Assembly (NCBI GenBank): GCA_001936135.1
Contig: CP012819.1
Coordinates: 124,001 to 188,000, forward strand
Origin: Saccharomycopsis fibuligera x Saccharomycopsis cf. fibuligera
Lineage: Eukaryota > Ascomycota > Saccharomycetes > Ascoideales > Saccharomycopsidaceae
Length of the DNA stretch: 64,000 bases
Direction of reading: 5' to 3'
The translations under genes were made by a program, and so were the position numbers. Position 1 is the first letter of the stretch; every line of letters begins with the position of its first letter. Shown here piece after piece: positions 49,492 to 61,400 of this stretch. The notes beneath the pieces are model-generated. The model had not been told where the DNA came from, ran no database searches, and was given only the letters and a program-made list of their open reading frames with translations.

Positions 49492-51228
49492 ATGGTCGAA
49501 CTATCAGGTTTAGAGATTATTCTAACGAGGCCCTTCAGGGTCCTCATATCCCATTATTTGCAAATCGAAAGCCAGGACCATTTGAAAAAATATGCATTCA
49601 TTATTGCGTTACTTTCTTGTGTCTCTTCAGGAACAGTAATTTTGTTCTCGTTGTGGACCCCGTATTTCACTGACGTGCTAGGCTATACCCAGCTTCAGAT
49701 CAACATCATTGGTGGCATGTCGTCAATGGGGATGTATTTGTTGTTGCCGATAATTGGTAACTTGGCTGATATTTACGGTACAGTGCTTCTTTCATTATTG
49801 TCTATAATCGCTTTCGTTCCTAGTTATTTTTATGCTGCTTGGCTTTTTGAGAACCATGGTGATTACTGGTTAATGGCTACTTGCTTTGGCTTCATTGGCT
49901 TTGGTACAAGTTGCTTGTATTTTGCCGGATTGCTTACATGTGCCAATATTTATCCTGATATTAAAGGGTTGAGTATCAGTTTGCCTGTGACTTGTTATGG
50001 ATTATCTTCCCTAATTAGTTCCAAACTTATTCAGAATATTCAATGGTTCCATCAAACCGTCATTGTTGATGCTGGAGAAGTGCTTGTGCTTGATATTTCC
50101 AAAATTTTTAAGTTTTTCTGCGTACTCTATTTGATCGTTGGTGCTTTGAGTTATACCTCTTCATGTATTCTTACTATTCAAAAACAAGTGGACTTTTTTG
50201 CTAAAGCGGTAACTAGCGATGTCATCAACGATGATGGGCAAGGCAGCACCAATGCAGGGGATTACAATTCTGATACAGAAAATAGCGCTGTCAGCTACAC
50301 CGACAATAATATTCATGCAAACGCTAGGGAATCAGAAGCAGACCGTTTGTTAAGCAATTCTACTCATTCATATGGAACCATTGATTTGCTCAGAAACGAC
50401 GAGCTAATTACCGAAGCTGACTCAATCTACGAAATCAGCCATCAAGTCAAGTACAGAAACTTTTTGAAAGATCGCTCAGCTTATTTCTTCCTAGCGGCAT
50501 TTTTCTTATGTGTTGGTCCTCTTGAAATGTACATTAACAACATGGGATCATTGGTCATTTTAATCAATAAACTTTCCACACTACAAAATCCTACTAACGA
50601 AGGTCCGGCCGCTGCAATGAGCATGCTTGAACTCATACAACCACATAACATGAGCGTCCAAGGGAAAACAATATCCATTTCAACACAAGTGTCATACCAC
50701 GCATTTTTCTCCACAGCTATTAGATTATTAGTCGGCACATTATCTGACTACTTGGTTTTGCAGTCGCCTCGCAAGCTTTTCTTCAAAAATGGGTTGTGCA
50801 GAGTATGGCTTCTACTTATAGTATTAATCATTGGTATAATCGGCCAGCTACTTATCGCCCTGGTTCTTTACTGTTTCAAAAGTAAGGGCACCACTGGTTT
50901 AGTATCAGGTAATGTTAGCGTGCTCTTTGATGCTATCTCGTCATTAGCTGGGCTCAGTTATGGTGGTATTTTCACCATTTACCCATCAGTGATTGCCAGT
51001 ATTTGGGGAGTCGATATCTTGGGTTCTACCTGGGGGTCATACATGGTGGCTCCTGCTTTTTCTTCATTGTTGTTTGGTGTCATTTACGCAAAGATTTACG
51101 ATCATTTTTACAACTATAAGGTTTTCATCTTATTTGTCATCACCGCTGCCAGTTTGGTTGTTTCTGCAGTGTTAACCCTCGCAACCTGGAAGCTCAGCTG
51201 GAGTAAGAAGGGGTTCTCGGTATTCTAG
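49492..51228 (+). CDS. MCH1: Mch1-type MFS transporter (monocarboxylate-transporter homologue)
   Basis: From the first ATG (49492) the product has 578 residues with about twelve hydrophobic segments. Matches to yeast Mch1 as I recall it include INIIGGMSSMGMYLLLPIIG in segment 2, LLSIIAFVPSYFYA, KGLSISLPVTCYGLSSLI and ISKIFKFFCVLYLIVG. A polar loop of about 110 residues with acidic and Asn-rich stretches separates the two halves. Yeast Mch1 (486 residues) is a vacuolar membrane protein related to mammalian monocarboxylate carriers, without proven monocarboxylate transport. The extra length is mainly in the central loop. Substrate unknown. Confidence 0.85.
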   Translation: MVELSGLEIILTRPFRVLISHYLQIESQDHLKKYAFIIALLSCVSSGTVILFSLWTPYFTDVLGYTQLQINIIGGMSSMGMYLLLPIIGNLADIYGTVLLSLLSIIAFVPSYFYAAWLFENHGDYWLMATCFGFIGFGTSCLYFAGLLTCANIYPDIKGLSISLPVTCYGLSSLISSKLIQNIQWFHQTVIVDAGEVLVLDISKIFKFFCVLYLIVGALSYTSSCILTIQKQVDFFAKAVTSDVINDDGQGSTNAGDYNSDTENSAVSYTDNNIHANARESEADRLLSNSTHSYGTIDLLRNDELITEADSIYEISHQVKYRNFLKDRSAYFFLAAFFLCVGPLEMYINNMGSLVILINKLSTLQNPTNEGPAAAMSMLELIQPHNMSVQGKTISISTQVSYHAFFSTAIRLLVGTLSDYLVLQSPRKLFFKNGLCRVWLLLIVLIIGIIGQLLIALVLYCFKSKGTTGLVSGNVSVLFDAISSLAGLSYGGIFTIYPSVIASIWGVDILGSTWGSYMVAPAFSSLLFGVIYAKIYDHFYNYKVFILFVITAASLVVSAVLTLATWKLSWSKKGFSVF

Positions 51229-51793
51229 AGAGCTGTACCTTCAGTATACGTATATTCTGTTTCACAATAAAAGTTTTGCCACGTTTTGTTTAGTAAACTA
51301 GTCTCCCTGTATTTGTTTGAGATTCTCATGTTATATGCATGAGTTAACTCGCGCCGCTGTTAGTATAAAGCGCAGATTACCCTACTGTATGAAACGATGT
51401 TGCGACTTGTCAACTTTTTCGTGGAAAAACCAGAAACTGCGACGGCGGCAGTTTACTGCTGGCGGTTGTCGATGCTGTTGTTGTTGTTATTGTTGTTGTT
51501 GATGATATCACTTGTCATCCCCGTTGCCGTCAAGACTGTCTACTGAACCACTGTTATCAGGACTCAAGAGCCACCTTGGTATTCAACACAAGACGTTTCT
51601 ATACTACTCCATATCTCAAATTAAACACTGCGCTTCCGCTTTCATCCCGTTGCAAACACCCTAGTTGTGTGATCCTCGTCTCTGCTACGTTCTTCCCCGA
51701 CTTTATATTTTTATTGTTACTGTCAGCAGCATCTCCTTCGAACCCATTCAAAAACGGAGAATATCCCATCAAATACAAATATAAATACAAACA
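51229..51793. other. MCH1-SEC61 intergenic region
   Basis: 565 bp. A TGTTGTTGT-type run occurs at about 51474-51500 and an ATAAATACAAAT-rich leader just before SEC61. No gene. Confidence 0.5.
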
Positions 51794-53363
51794 ATGAGTG
51801 ATTGTATGTTTTTCAAGCCAGATTTATGTTCACGGCATCGCAAAAGTCATGGCAAATGCCATCTTTTTGCAAATATTTTGCTATTTGTTTTGTCTTATCA
51901 CAAAAATAATACTAACACAGCGCTTGCTCCATTTAGTCAGAGTTCTCGATCTTGTGAAACCATTCACGCCTTTTGTGCCACAAGTGTCGCCACCGCTAAG
52001 AAAAGTTCCATTCAAGCAAAGAGTAATGTGGACTGGTGTCACCTTGTTGATTTTCCTTGTCATGAGTGAAATCCCATTATACGGTATTGTCTCTTCAGAC
52101 TCCTCAGATCCATTATTTTGGCTTCGTATGATGTTGGCCTCCAACAGAGGTACTCTAATGGAATTGGGTATTTCTCCGATCGTTTCCTCTAGTATGGTTT
52201 TCCAATTATTGCAAGGTACGCAATTGATTTCCGTTAACTTGGAGGACAAATCTGAACGTGACAATTTCCAAACCGCTCAAAAATTATTTGCTATAATGCT
52301 TTCTGTTGGTCAAGCCACTGTTTATGTTTTGACTGGTATGTATGGTGTTCCATCCGAATTAGGTTGGGGTGTCAGCATATTGTTAGTTTTGCAATTGGTC
52401 TTTGCTGCTTTTTTGGTTATCCTTTTGGATGAATTGTTGCAAAAAGGTTACGGTTTAGGTTCTGGTATTTCCTTGTTCACTGCCACCAATGTTTGTGAAC
52501 AAATCTTTTGGAAAGCCTTTGCACCAACTACTATTAACTCTGGTAGAGGTGATGAATTCGAAGGTGCTTTGGTGTCTGCTTTCCATTTGTTCTTCACCAA
52601 AAGAGACAAAAAGAGAGCTTTGCTCCATGCTTTTTACAGAGATGAATTGCCAAATTTGTTCCAATTGTTGGCTACTTTATTTGTGTTTTTTGCTGTGGTT
52701 TACTTGCAAGGTTTTAGATTAGAAATTCCAATCAAGTCCACTAGAACCAGAGGGCCGTACCAAGCTTACCCAATTAAATTGTTCTACACCTCTAACACTC
52801 CAATAATGTTACAATCTGCTTTAACTTCCAATATTTTCATTATTTCCCAAATGTTATACAACAGATTCCCAAACAACATTGCTGTTAAATTATTAGGTAC
52901 TTGGGAGGCTAGACACGGTTCCGCTCAGTTATTTGCTGCCAGTGGCTTAGCTTATTACATTCAACCACCATTTTCTTTAACTGAAGCATTATTGGATCCA
53001 ATCAAAACTGCTATTTATGTCACATTTGTGTTGACTTCTTGTGCTGTTTTCTCCAAAACTTGGATTGAAATTTCTGGTACGTCTCCAAGAGATATTGCTA
53101 AACAATTCAAAGATCAAGGTTTAGTAATTGCTGGTAGAAGAGAAACTTCTGTTTACAAAGAGTTGAAAAAAATTATTCCAACTGCTGCTGCATTTGGTGG
53201 TGCTACTATTGGTGCATTGTCTGTGGCTAGTGACCTTTTGGGTACTTTGGGTTCCGGTACTTCCATCTTGTTGGCAGTTACCACTATTTATGGTTACTAT
53301 GAATTGGCTGCTAAAGAAGGTGGGTTCATTTCTAACTTGCCAACTGGCTTAGGTGAAATTTAA
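51794..53363 (+). CDS. SEC61: Sec61 translocon channel subunit, two exons
   Basis: Exon 1 is 51794-51803 and exon 2 51937-53363, encoding 478 residues (yeast 480). The intron (GTATGT ... TACTAAC ... TTTAG) splits codon 4 and joins to [13 protein letters not shown], matching yeast MSSNRVLDLFKPF. The unspliced frame instead starts with an unrelated hydrophobic stretch. The rest is nearly collinear with yeast Sec61: IPLYGIVSS, the plug region, [45 protein letters not shown], and the cytosolic loop [19 protein letters not shown]. Sec61 is the ten-helix pore of the ER protein translocation channel, with Sbh1 and Sss1. A second possible acceptor (ACAG, 51920) right after the branch point would break the frame. 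Confidence 0.96.
51804..51936 (+). other. SEC61 intron (133 nt)
   Basis: GTATGT donor, TACTAAC branch point at 51910-51916, TAG acceptor 20 nt further. Confidence 0.93.
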
Positions 53364-53794
53364 GTGTCTTGAAGAGAAAAAGAAGAAAAAAAGAGAAAAA
53401 CGAAACCAAAAGTTGACATACTGCATAAAATTATTACTGCATCTATTTTTTGTTACTTTGTGAGGAGAGAATCCTTATTTTTCCTAGTAATTGAGGCACT
53501 GTTTAGCTCACATTGAAGAATACAAATTAAACGTTTCATCATTTTTTGCAAATATATTTGCTACTAAATCTTGAGATGTATAATAGATTAAAAATTCCAT
53601 GGAAGTTCTTGATAAATTCATAAATCCCTTTTAATTTAATTTAATTTATTTTATTTTATTTTAGTATTATTTTATATTAACGTTTATAGCAATAATGACA
53701 TGAAGTTCATAAACCAGTCCCCTAATAAAACATGTAACAAGAAAAAAGTACAATATACTCAAAAGTTAGAAAATCGAACAAATAGATCAAAAAC

Positions 53795-53831
<37 letters not shown>

Positions 53832-53851
53832 AATACCAAGCAGCAGCACTC
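53364..53851. other. Convergent SEC61-TAF9 intergenic region
   Basis: It has a TTTA/TTTTA-rich run at 53628-53670 and a 31-nt A tract at 53799-53829. No gene. Confidence 0.55.
53799..53829. repeat. Poly(A) tract, 31 nt
   Basis: Homopolymer 23 bp beyond the TAF9 stop codon; it is a T tract on the TAF9 sense strand. Confidence 0.95.
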
Positions 53852-54418
53852 TCATGTATCCTTCATCTTAATATCATCCTCATATTTAAACTCATCATCC
53901 AACTCCAAATCTTTAGCGGTCAAACAATACTTTTCCGGAGGCAACCTAATCCCATAATTAGGAATGCAAGTAGGCAATGGCTTCTTATTCTTTTCTGCAG
54001 CCAATTCAAACATCAACTCACGAGGCTGGGTACTTTTGAATTGATAATCCATTCTTGCTGCAATAGCGAGCTTAATATCATCAATTGTGATTTGCTTATT
54101 TGTGCCCACGTTACCAGCATTAGTCACTTGCTGAGCACTACTGCTGCCATGATCACTATACACCACTGCGTCTTTCAACACGCCACTGGTGTAACGGTAT
54201 GCAAAATCCATTAATTGCAAAGGCACGTGGTCTTCGTATGATGATATGCTATTCGAGGCAAAAAGCAAGTGTAAAAGTTTAACATCTCTGGGGGTGTTAT
54301 CTTGATTGTTGCCAATTTGAGGATCATTGGCATTGGTATTGGCCGCTGAAGCAGCGCCAGAGACGCCTGTAGATCCGGCTGCGCTCGAGTTATTGTTTGA
54401 AGCAGCACTGTTAGTCAT
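53852..54418 (-). CDS. TAF9: TAF9, histone-fold subunit of TFIID and SAGA
   Basis: The 188-residue protein has a disordered Ser/Asn/Ala N-terminus of about 40 residues and then the TAF9 histone fold: TPRDVKLLHLLFASNSI, YEDHVPLQLMDFAYRYTSG, VLKDAVVYSDH, and after a short insert IDDIKLAIAARMDYQFK. The C-terminal extension RLPPEKYCLTAKDLEL is a yeast Taf9 signature. S. cerevisiae Taf9 has 157 residues. It pairs with Taf6 and serves both TFIID and SAGA. The window also carries UBP8, another SAGA subunit, with no sign that this is more than coincidence. Confidence 0.96.
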   Translation of the reverse strand: MTNSAASNNNSSAAGSTGVSGAASAANTNANDPQIGNNQDNTPRDVKLLHLLFASNSISSYEDHVPLQLMDFAYRYTSGVLKDAVVYSDHGSSSAQQVTNAGNVGTNKQITIDDIKLAIAARMDYQFKSTQPRELMFELAAEKNKKPLPTCIPNYGIRLPPEKYCLTAKDLELDDEFKYEDDIKMKDT

Positions 54419-56561
54419 GAAGATTTTTTGTTCTATAGCAAGGTGGAATAATAGTCAGAATGCTTCACTTGAAAACGTAGATATTGTCTTGTGATGGTGG
54501 ACTGAATTACAATCAACAGTAAGGTGGTCAAAGTTGAATTCAGCTATATGAGACAAGCTAGACGAACCAGGCAAGAAATAATACAGTACACTTCCAGAAT
54601 TTTTGCGCGTTTTGTCCAAAAAAACAAAGATTGATGTCAAATCAATAAGAGGGTATCACTTAACACAACATCAAATGCTTCGCGTATGTTGACCCATACA
54701 GACATGATTAATATTTGGGTTCTTTATCAATCTTCTCTTTTGCATCGCGTGCTCTGAGAGCTCTAGCTAGTTAAGTAGTTACCCGCCTGTATATATGTGG
54801 TCAAAAATGCAGACTTTGCCAACATGAACAAGAACATAATCATACAAACATAAGCATTATAGCTCAACTAATGTAAGAGGAGTACTGGAGGCACTTTTTT
54901 TTCTTTTATTTTTTTTTTTTTTGAAACTCTTCGCCAAAAGCTTCAAATTTGTCATTCAGGTTGTTCTATCTTTAGCGATAAATTATTATAAGTATAACAA
55001 AAGACAACTATTACCCTTTTCTTTGAGATCATGACACAAAACGTACTAGTCTCGGTGTGTTGAGACAGGTCAAAGTTTAAATCTAATCATTTCGATTGTT
55101 TTCCCTTAGGTCTGCTTTGCACACTTTTAGTATAAGTTTTACAACATAAATCTAAATAGCTATAGCTACTTTAAGAAAAAAGTTGAAAGTCTGCAAACTA
55201 TTTATTTATGCAACTTTGATACATACATTAAAGTATAAATTTTCAGGCAGAAGCCGCTAACTGGGTATGTGTATTTATATACGGGTATATATATTATTTA
55301 TATAGATATGTTAATGAAATAGCTAAAAGTGGAATTGAAATTGGTTGGCCCTTATGTTGACGCTAATACTGAATGTCTGTAGCATGCCATTCTCAATATT
55401 TATTGCAATATTATGCCCTGTTTTTTGATTTGCAAAGGCAACATGACCCAAGCTAACTTTCAAGCCCAAACATACATATAAAAAGTGATATTCAGTAGCA
55501 ACTAAGGGTTGTGCAATTGTTGGCCAGTATTATTGCGATACCTAATAGCCAGCCGACACGTTCTGACTCATGCATAATCTCATAGAAGGTTGAGATTTCT
55601 AGCTATCTGCCTATGCAAGGTCGCTGGGGTCAAGCCACTCACAGTACAAATGATCACCATTAGTAATCTGCATGCTACACACTTTCTATAAATCAATCCA
55701 ATTATCCCGAAACAAGACAATTATAAGAAAGTTCAGTGATAAACAAAAAACCGATAAAAATGAAAGGCCCCAAAGTTGAAACATAAAAAAACACTAAATA
55801 AAAATAAAACTAAAAATTTCTAAAAAAAAACCCTATTAAAAGCATTAATATAGTTTTGTTTTCGCCCTTTAAATAAATATTGATAAAAAAAAGGTAATAG
55901 CAAATTTCAAAAGGTTAAAAAAATGATAACATAAAATAAGTGTGTTAAGACAAGTTAAGAAACAAAGTGGTTCGATTGACAAAAACCAAGTTTTTCCAAC
56001 AATAGCATCAATAACAAGGAGAGAGACAGATAGGGGCCACCGATAGAAAATAAGTTGCTAAAAGGGATAAAAATGGGGCATAGGATCAAACAAAAAAGAA
56101 ACACAAAAATAAATAAAGTGTCAATAATAATAAGGCAGAATAAAAAGGTCAAAAAAAGAGAAAAAATTACACTAGGGCTCCAGAGTTATTGACGAGTAAG
56201 ATAAAAAACAATACAAATTCTCAATTCTTTCAAAATAATCACTGTAGGATCAGCAACATAAAAAGACAAAAAAACATAACCTTTTCCAAGAAAGCCGGCG
56301 GAAAAAAAGCTTCATCTAAGTTATATCAGTAAAAGCAAAAGCATGATTATTATCAAGGCATTAATAAATAGATGCATAAACAAAGTAGAGAAATTGAAAA
56401 ACAAAGAACAGATAGACAAAGTCTCAACTGGAAAATCAAAATCCAGGAGCCATCACAAATTCATTTGATATAAATCTCTTCCTCATATATGCGATATTAA
56501 ACCTTCGCCATTGCTTTACAAAATTGACTAATAAACTTTGTAGAAGCTAATTCACCTCAAC
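54419..56561. other. 2.1 kb AT-rich intergenic region upstream of TAF9
   Basis: Both neighbours are on the minus strand, so it contains the TAF9 promoter and the terminator of the next gene. I see no gene, tRNA or strong repeat; only A/T-rich simple sequence. It is long for such a small housekeeping gene. Confidence 0.55.
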
Positions 56562-57677
56562 TTAGAAAAGGCTATATTCTTCGTCTTCTTCAATTTCACG
56601 CTTGACGCTCGTTGCAAGAGCACCAAACAAACTATCATCACTGTCACTGTCATTTCCATTCAATTCTTCTTTTTTAATGTAGACATTTAATTCTTGTTCT
56701 GCAACGTTTTCATGTTTAGTCTCATTTTCTTGAAAACTTTGAATCTTGTTCAAGATTTTGCATTGCACTGCTTTTGAAAGTTGTTCTTTTTTGTTATTGT
56801 TGACCCTTTTGTGTAATGGTGAACTTTTAGTGACCTTAATTGGACTAGTGCCACGGTCAACATTGAGGTTAGCCTTTTTATTGTTGTTATTACCAATATT
56901 ATTATCTCTCTTGTTTTTAACTGATGATACTTGTTTTCCCAAGGCTAACTCTTCAGTTGGCTTATTGATTTTAGGAATGGTGATAACAAATCTGATTTCT
57001 TCCATATTAGTTCTATTGTTGATCAAAGTAGTCTTGTCAATAATGAGTTCGTTAAAATTTAAATTTTCAAAGTCGTTGAAGCTAAAGATCTTATTCAAGT
57101 TATCAGAAGCCGAGTGAATGATAAGGCTATACTGATTAATGGATTTGTTTTTAGCAAACAACTTTAATTTGTAATCGTTAAAATTGAAATTTAGGCGACG
57201 ATATATAGCTTGCACGCAGGCCATAGCCGGATCAGTTGCAATTTTCTTCTGTGGTGCACATAATGATAGTAAATAATAGCTATTAATGATTTTTAAACAA
57301 TCAGTGTCGACGGATTTGATAATATGGATCTTGAATGTAGAATCGTCTTCAGTAGTCTTGATTTCAAGCGATGGTAAAATTTTAGCCAAATGGGATTGAA
57401 TATACTGTAACTTGAGTTCTTTGAGATCCACTTGCAGAATAAAAGAAGCAATTTCGGTATTAGTTTCGCCTTTGTTATTATTGGTATTGTTAATATTGCT
57501 CGTGTTGTTGTTACTGTTGTTGGATAGGAAATGGTTTAGTGGTTGCTCCGACCCACACCGAGACAGTGGCTGGTGTGAGCCAGAGCTGATGGGAGATGCA
57601 AAGTCGAACCAGTTCCAAGAGTCTTGGTTTAAAACCTCTTGTAGAACATCATGGTGTGTTGGAATGATGGTCATCAT
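56562..57677 (-). CDS. Unrecognised protein with a possible folded core and acidic C-terminus
   Basis: The 371-residue product starts MMTIIPTHHDVLQEVLNQDS and has an Asn/Ser-rich stretch at about residues 53-75. From about 75 to 245 it looks folded, with alternating hydrophobic strands and helices (ASFILQVDLKELKLQYIQSH, CLKIINSYYLLSLCAP, EEIRFVITIPKI). The rest is basic and Asn/Lys-rich, then acidic (NDSDSDDSLFGAL, VKREIEEDEEYSLF). VKREIE and IKKEEL fit the psi-K-x-E sumoylation consensus. I do not recognise the family. It reads as a nuclear protein by composition, but that is inference. Confidence 0.7.
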   Translation of the reverse strand: MMTIIPTHHDVLQEVLNQDSWNWFDFASPISSGSHQPLSRCGSEQPLNHFLSNNSNNNTSNINNTNNNKGETNTEIASFILQVDLKELKLQYIQSHLAKILPSLEIKTTEDDSTFKIHIIKSVDTDCLKIINSYYLLSLCAPQKKIATDPAMACVQAIYRRLNFNFNDYKLKLFAKNKSINQYSLIIHSASDNLNKIFSFNDFENLNFNELIIDKTTLINNRTNMEEIRFVITIPKINKPTEELALGKQVSSVKNKRDNNIGNNNNKKANLNVDRGTSPIKVTKSSPLHKRVNNNKKEQLSKAVQCKILNKIQSFQENETKHENVAEQELNVYIKKEELNGNDSDSDDSLFGALATSVKREIEEDEEYSLF

Positions 57678-59272
57678 CGAAACTGAATTTTATATGGTTG
57701 ATAAAAAAACAGTACTATGTAATTTAATAATAATCTGAGATTTCTTGAGGTGGCGTAATAGAACACATATAGAAATTATTGTTATTGATAATATCAAAGA
57801 TAAATTATGTTTAATAATAGGTTCTAAAAAGCATATGGATTATTTTTTGTGGTTCCTGATATTGAAATCAATAATAAAAGTATGGGTAATAGTAGTGCAT
57901 GAACTTGTAACTAAGTTGTGATGACGTTAATGTGTATTTTAAAAAATTTGAACAGAGCGGGATAGGTTGACGTGATACTTTTGTGTATGCGTGTGATCGA
58001 TATCTGATTAGTTTCAAACTTTGGCTTATTTGGTACAGTTAGGGCAGTAAAAATGATGATGATATATTGTTGAAAATAGGAAATGAGAAATGGGAAGTCG
58101 ATAAAAGTGATGATAATACGGGGGATAACAAGTCAAAAAAAGAAAAAAGGCGTTAGGCGGTATCAGTGTTAAGCCTAACAGTATGATAGCGGATGATGAA
58201 GTAATCCGGCACTGGAACCCAATTCAGCATTCCCGATTACAAATCTTTCTTAGCAGATGCCGCCAGGGCACATATGCGGATAGCTGCTTTCTACACAGGA
58301 ACTACAATGATAGCGCTGAAGTGGTGCCATTGGTATTGAAATGAAGCATTTTCAATTGAAGTAAATGCCATAGGTAGTTTCTAGCAATTGAAATAGCAGA
58401 TAAATTGGAGATAGTAATACAGGGGAGTTACAAATGGTCGGCGATAAAGGCAGAGAAGAAGCAAACAACTGTTATGATCTCAAATGTGAATTGTATTCTA
58501 GTTTTCCTCAGTTTCTAGTTTTTTTCATTTGTGAATAGTAATCATTTTTACTTTTCTTAAAGAATTGCCACCGGCCGCCAGAAATCATATATATTGCGGG
58601 TAATACTAAGAGAATAACCATGATAGTGGTATACTACTAAGAACTTTGTCATCGGGCAAGAGCATGTGCTTTTTATTACCCTCCCCTAATACTGAGTAAG
58701 AAGAAGCGCGCTTCTTTGAGTCTCGAGTATTATTGATATTGCCGGGCGCGGGAAATAAATTGGTTGCAGGATTTGCATGCTTTATTCCAGTCCAAAGGTG
58801 CGTTTGTGTTTTCTCAACATGGGAATTTAGCCAGTTTCCGCACTGCTCTGACAACAATCAGCCGCAGATGAGGCTGGGCGGTTTGATAAATTACGCATAG
58901 TAGACAAAAATACGCTTAACTGAGTTAAAGAAAATAACGCAGATACTAACAAAATAGAACTATACAGTGAAAATACAAATAAAAGATTGACCCAGCCATA
59001 CCAGCTTTTTTTTTCTTTTTGTTAAACAGATTATAAAGAGAAAAATTTTTTTTTGTGCTTTTTGATGCCATGGTTTAGGCTTCCTTGAAAACATTAAAGC
59101 GATGTGTGAATAATAAACCAAAGAAAAAACAGAAATAAAAGTATAATAAAGTTGTAATATACAGAAGACATAAAATCAAAAACTGAAAACACACCGCGTC
59201 ACTCAGACAGAAGGTAGTGCTCTCCCACAATTTTTTTTTTTAAAAAAAAAGAGTTGAATAGAATTAGAAATA
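57678..59272. other. 1.6 kb intergenic region
   Basis: Between two minus-strand genes. It contains only short ORFs and AT-rich sequence with a few GC patches (58190-58280, 58740-58760). No gene is supported. Confidence 0.5.
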
Positions 59273-59881
59273 TTATCTGGCAGCGCCAAAGTTCATAAAG
59301 GTCGTTTCGTTTTCCAAGACACTAACTTCCATGCCTTTTTGTTCGTCAAAAAATGTTCTGATATTGCCATTTGGAGTAAACTGAATGATACCACCATCTG
59401 GATGCTGAAACACTGGCCAATCATCACTTTCCTTTTTGCAAGAACTACTGTAGTTGTAATTGTGGCGTACACTGCCATTATTATTATTATCACCGCTGCT
59501 ATTGATACCGCTATTGGCGCGGCTGTTGCCATCCTGCATGCTCAAATCACTATCGTCACTGGAAAATTCGCCAGTGTTGTCAATGTTGAGACGGTTCCCC
59601 GTTCTAGAGCGCTTAAACTGCACCACATCGTCATCATCACGACTTCTTTTGCCATAGTTTGTATTCAACATTTGATGGTTCTTCAACTGCTTCAATTGTT
59701 GACCATTGAGTGTGCGAGCATTATTTACTGACACATTGTCATTAATAAAAAATTTGTTGTCTTGGCCGTCCTGGGATGGGTACTGGTTATTCATGAAATA
59801 TTTGGAGGTGTTTGTCTCATAGTGCATGTTGAGACAAGCGGCGGCATTCATGTTTGCACAAGCAGATGGGTAGTAGTACAT
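59273..59881 (-). CDS. Small unrecognised protein with a conserved-looking C-terminus and long upstream region
   Basis: The 202-residue product begins MYYYPSACANMNAAACLNMH. The first 150 residues are Asn/Ser/Asp-rich with a basic patch GKRSRDDDDVVQFKRSR that could act as a nuclear localisation signal. The last 50 residues (DDWPVFQHPDGGIIQFTPNG, then IRTFFDEQ and MEVSVLEN) look ordered, like a small beta-rich motif. No family is recognised. The 2.7 kb non-coding region upstream, with a GATA-type palindrome and GA-rich tracts, suggests complex control, as for regulators, but the role is unknown. Confidence 0.55.
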   Translation of the reverse strand: MYYYPSACANMNAAACLNMHYETNTSKYFMNNQYPSQDGQDNKFFINDNVSVNNARTLNGQQLKQLKNHQMLNTNYGKRSRDDDDVVQFKRSRTGNRLNIDNTGEFSSDDSDLSMQDGNSRANSGINSSGDNNNNGSVRHNYNYSSSCKKESDDWPVFQHPDGGIIQFTPNGNIRTFFDEQKGMEVSVLENETTFMNFGAAR

Positions 59882-60580
59882 TTTGGCGTGCTGTTTGGAG
59901 GAATATAAAAATAAAAATTAGGACAGAAAAAAACTGAAAATTTGTTTGAAATTGACACCAAAATATAGTAGTTTTAATATATATATATATATATATTTTT
60001 TTTTTTTTTGTTAGCGCTGTTGACAAAGCTAGTATTAATGAGTCTGTCGCAGTAGTACTAAAGAGAAAAAACGCGACCGAGGCGTAAATCTTTTTCTTTT
60101 TTCTTTTCTGTTAAGCGCTGATGAGATGAGATGACGCCGAAATGTGGGAGAAAACTGTCAAAGGAAAATTAAGAAAAAATGATTAGCACTAGCGGGACAC
60201 AAATTGACACAAAACGGGAAAACACAGGGAAAATTCAAGGAACAGATTGGTTTGTAGATAATTGAGGAGAGGAAGGTATAGAAAGACACTGCGTATAACG
60301 AGGAGACGTCAAGAATCAGAGAGGTAGAGAGGGAGAGGAGGAGAGAACAAAAGAAAGAAAGAAAGAAAGAAAAAGAAAGAAAGAGAGAAAGAGAGAAAGA
60401 AAGGAAGGAAGAAAAGACACAGGCAGAAGCACTGGTTCTTGAAAAAAAAGCAGCAGAGGAAGGCAGGCAGCCAGAAAATAGTAAGAAAGAAAGTGTGTGA
60501 GAGAATAGTACTGAACAGGAAGCCCAGCCAGAAGCAGAATGCTTAACGCCCAATATCAATATTGCAGCCATCGGCAGAAC

Positions 60581-60606
60581 CAGCAGCAGCAGCAGCAGCA
60601 GCAGCA
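60581..60606 (+). repeat. CAG trinucleotide run, about 8 units
   Basis: A short, nearly pure CAG array in non-coding DNA. Confidence 0.9.
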
Positions 60607-61400
60607 AAGAAAAGCAAAAGTGCACTGGAGAGCACTTTTTTTAATTGCAGCCCCCTGTACCCAGCTGCAACCCTGGTGTGCTGTGATGTGCCTGGGATAT
60701 TCCTTATAGTTTTTGGTGTTGGTGCTTATCCCACCCTCGAGGGAGCCATCCGTCCATCCTGAGTGCCTTATTTAATTAAGTTTCAGTGCCGCGGTTCTAG
60801 AAGAGCCGGTCAAAAACCACCAATCATTTTCAAACTCAAGTAGTTTTCCGGCCACGGACAACGGGGAAAGCCAGCAAAAACCATGACTTCCGACTAGTCT
60901 AAAAAGCATGCCGCCAATAGCATTACAAATTCTTAAACCGGAATGTAAGCTAAAGTACTAATGCTCGAAAAAAAGAAACGAGGAAACGGCAACATGACCG
61001 ACCCCTCAGAAACTCGACGCAAGACGGAGCTCACAACCATTCCATAGATGTTGGAAGCCCTGGTGGAGAGGAACCCAGGGATAATTCCTTTTAGGAGTTC
61101 CTGTTTCCTTTTCTTTCTAAGAAAAACTCGACAGCACCAGGGCACATAACAAACACTACTTTTTTTGCTCGCCTTCTCAATTTTATTTCTCTTTATGGGG
61201 CTTCACTAGGCCTAATTAGACAACTATTTTGTGTGTTTCAATTCATTTGGCATTTGCTTGACATCTGGTTTTTTGGAATATTACCGAGACCCTATCTTTA
61301 TTGGCCTTTTAGCGCATTAGGGTACCTTAACATGCGCCGCGTAAAATCCGTGAGAGACACAGTGTGTGTGATGCAAGAGGGAAGGCAAGATCAATAGTCA

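Noticed and set aside
60158-60625. 155-codon hydrophobic minus-strand frame
   Set aside because: It is a translation of GA-rich and CAG simple repeats (Leu, Ser and Phe runs), with no ordinary membrane-protein pattern.
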